From Teredinibacter sp. KSP-S5-2 (GTDB lineage Bacteria; Pseudomonadota; Gammaproteobacteria; Pseudomonadales; Cellvibrionaceae): a stretch of 64,000 bases of DNA. The position numbers and the translations under genes were made by a program. Where the stretch lies: positions 1,114,001 to 1,178,000 of the forward strand of contig NZ_CP120416.1 in the NCBI RefSeq assembly GCF_032773895.1. Reading direction: 5' to 3'. Positions 62,981-64,000 of the stretch are shown in pieces; positions within the stretch are counted from its first letter, which is position 1, and each line of letters starts with the position of its first letter. A model generated the notes under the pieces. It ran no database searches, was not told the DNA's origin, and was given only the letters and a program-made list of their open reading frames with translations.

Positions 62981-64000
62981 ATGAACGAAGGTATGAATAG
63001 TATTACTCCAATACTGCTCTATTCGGTTGCTTTACTACTAAGTTTTTTTGTAACGCTGGTATTGGTTCCGCAAGCAAAAAAAATTGCGGAGTATGTTGGT
63101 GCAATAGATACGCCAAACCATCGCCGGGTAAACACCGAGTGTGTGCCCAGCATGGGTGGGGTGGCCATGTTTGCAGGGTTTATTATTTCTCTATTGGCTG
63201 TGGCAGTTTTTTCGCTAAAGTTTGACTTGTTTAAACTTGACTATGTTCGCGAGTTAAGTGTCTTAATCGTTGGTTGTCTGGCGATTGTCGGCTTGGGTGT
63301 GATTGATGACTCTATTGGCGTAAAAGCACATCTGAAGCTTATGATCCATTTGGGGATCGGTTTGTATACAGCTTGTATGGGGCTAAAGGTCGATTCCATA
63401 TATATTCCTTTTATGCAGGAAGTCCAGCTTGGTGTGTTTTCCATTCCAATCACCGTCTTATGGATTGTTCTTGTTGTCAATGCAATTAATTTTATAGATG
63501 GTTTGGATGGCCTGGCGGCCGGAATTGTATTCCTTACCTCGTTGTTTATTATTTATTACGGAGTTAAAAACGGCCATTTTTTACTAGGATTAGTTTACTC
63601 TGGCCTTCTCGGTTCTCTTATTGGGTTCCTCTTTTTTAATTTCAATCCCGCAAAGCTTTTTATGGGAGATTCCGGTGCCTTCTTCTTGGGTTATATCATT
63701 GCGACCGGGGCTTTGGTTCAGGAAGGTGGGACAGTTGAAACAAATATATGGGTTCCTGTTCTTGCTCTTGGTTTACCTATTCTGGATTTTTTGACCGCCG
63801 TTGCACGACGTATATTGAATAAATCCTATTTTGTTCCCGATAAAGACCATATTCATCACAAGCTGCTAAAGAAGGGGCTATCACATAAGACTGTCGTACT
63901 GTTTATGTACTGCATTTCGGTTATTTTTGGTATGGCAGCGTTAATTGTCTCAAATGGAAAAGCTTATGAAGTTTTTCCAACGATTGCTTTTCTTGGGTGT
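62981..64000 (+). CDS. WecA/TagO-type polyprenyl-phosphate HexNAc-1-phosphate transferase (cut at window end)
   Basis: ATG 62981 opens a frame without stop to base 64000 (340 codons). Motifs of the family in order: VNTECVPSMGG (substrate loop), GVIDDSIGVKAHLK (DDxx..K), NFIDGLDGLAAG, FMGDSGAFFLG, and DKDHIHHKLL (HIHH). Helices alternate throughout. It starts lipid-linked polysaccharide synthesis (O-antigen or exopolysaccharide) by moving HexNAc-1-P to undecaprenyl phosphate. Confidence 0.9.
   Translation, partial: MNEGMNSITPILLYSVALLLSFFVTLVLVPQAKKIAEYVGAIDTPNHRRVNTECVPSMGGVAMFAGFIISLLAVAVFSLKFDLFKLDYVRELSVLIVGCLAIVGLGVIDDSIGVKAHLKLMIHLGIGLYTACMGLKVDSIYIPFMQEVQLGVFSIPITVLWIVLVVNAINFIDGLDGLAAGIVFLTSLFIIYYGVKNGHFLLGLVYSGLLGSLIGFLFFNFNPAKLFMGDSGAFFLGYIIATGALVQEGGTVETNIWVPVLALGLPILDFLTAVARRILNKSYFVPDKDHIHHKLLKKGLSHKTVVLFMYCISVIFGMAALIVSNGKAYEVFPTIAFLGC

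Overview
The window is bacterial chromosome, most likely from a marine gammaproteobacterium of the Cellvibrionaceae type (Saccharophagus/Teredinibacter relatives). That assignment is an inference from the AT-leaning composition, a 56-residue polyserine linker, a CopA/CueR copper module, a Fur-type operator in front of an imelysin/di-haem cytochrome cluster, and a large sedentary gene-cassette array. No rRNA or tRNA gene was seen.

Layout. (1) Bases 1-3258 are a left flank: the end of a UvrD/Rep-type helicase, a fragment of a NYN-LOTUS protein, a UDP-glycosyltransferase and a divergent SRAP (YedK/HMCES-like) protein. (2) Bases about 3560-40607 are a mobile gene-cassette array of the chromosomal-integron type. 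It holds some 30 small cassette ORFs, almost all on the + strand, separated by attC sites with TAAC...GTTA ends. No integron integrase gene lies in the window, so within this window it is a CALIN (cluster of attC sites lacking integrase). Cassette products are mostly small orphan proteins, membrane proteins and lipoproteins. Recognisable ones are a nucleotidyltransferase, a duplicated Tdi1-type (DUF1851) immunity protein, a DUF4279 protein, a Tse2-like toxin with a small partner, a Sbal_3080-type lipoprotein, a TPR lipoprotein, an NTF2-like lipoprotein and a very large FG-GAP/thrombospondin-3 surface protein. (3) Bases 40608-52000 are a mixed zone: a DUF4136-like lipoprotein, an Omp85 barrel fragment, an atypical SDR, the CopA-CueR copper module, lipoprotein and membrane proteins and a GGDEF-EAL protein. 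(4) Bases 52020-60119 are an iron-responsive cluster: di-haem peroxidase, two imelysins, a DUF1111 di-haem oxidoreductase, a Tat-exported DUF1513 protein and a porin, with a Fur-like box in the divergent promoter. (5) Bases 60325-64000 hold a periplasmic binding protein and surface-polysaccharide genes (acyltransferase, WecA-type transferase cut by the window edge).

The most unusual structure is in the array. A non-coding unit of about 207 bp, present in 13 full-length copies (one of them cut by an IS and two with altered ends) plus several partial copies, sits exactly at the G/TT crossover point of attC sites. It begins G-ATACACGGCC, ends ...CACCGACCCG followed by TTA, and is bounded by a 14-bp perfect inverted repeat and three further hairpins. 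One attC occurs twice in the window, once empty (38653-38767) and once filled with this unit (21933-22247), which shows the insertion point directly. The same unit lies at the right of all four copies of a 1.48-kb DDE insertion sequence. The IS copies have different left flanks but an identical right flank, so IS and unit appear to have spread together. A second repeat family shares only the last ~28 bp with this unit. The array also carries an IS110-family element inserted inside an attC stem, a defective IS3-family element with perfect ends, several IS-end relics, a 326-bp dispersed repeat, and a 1.7-kb three-gene cassette block present twice.
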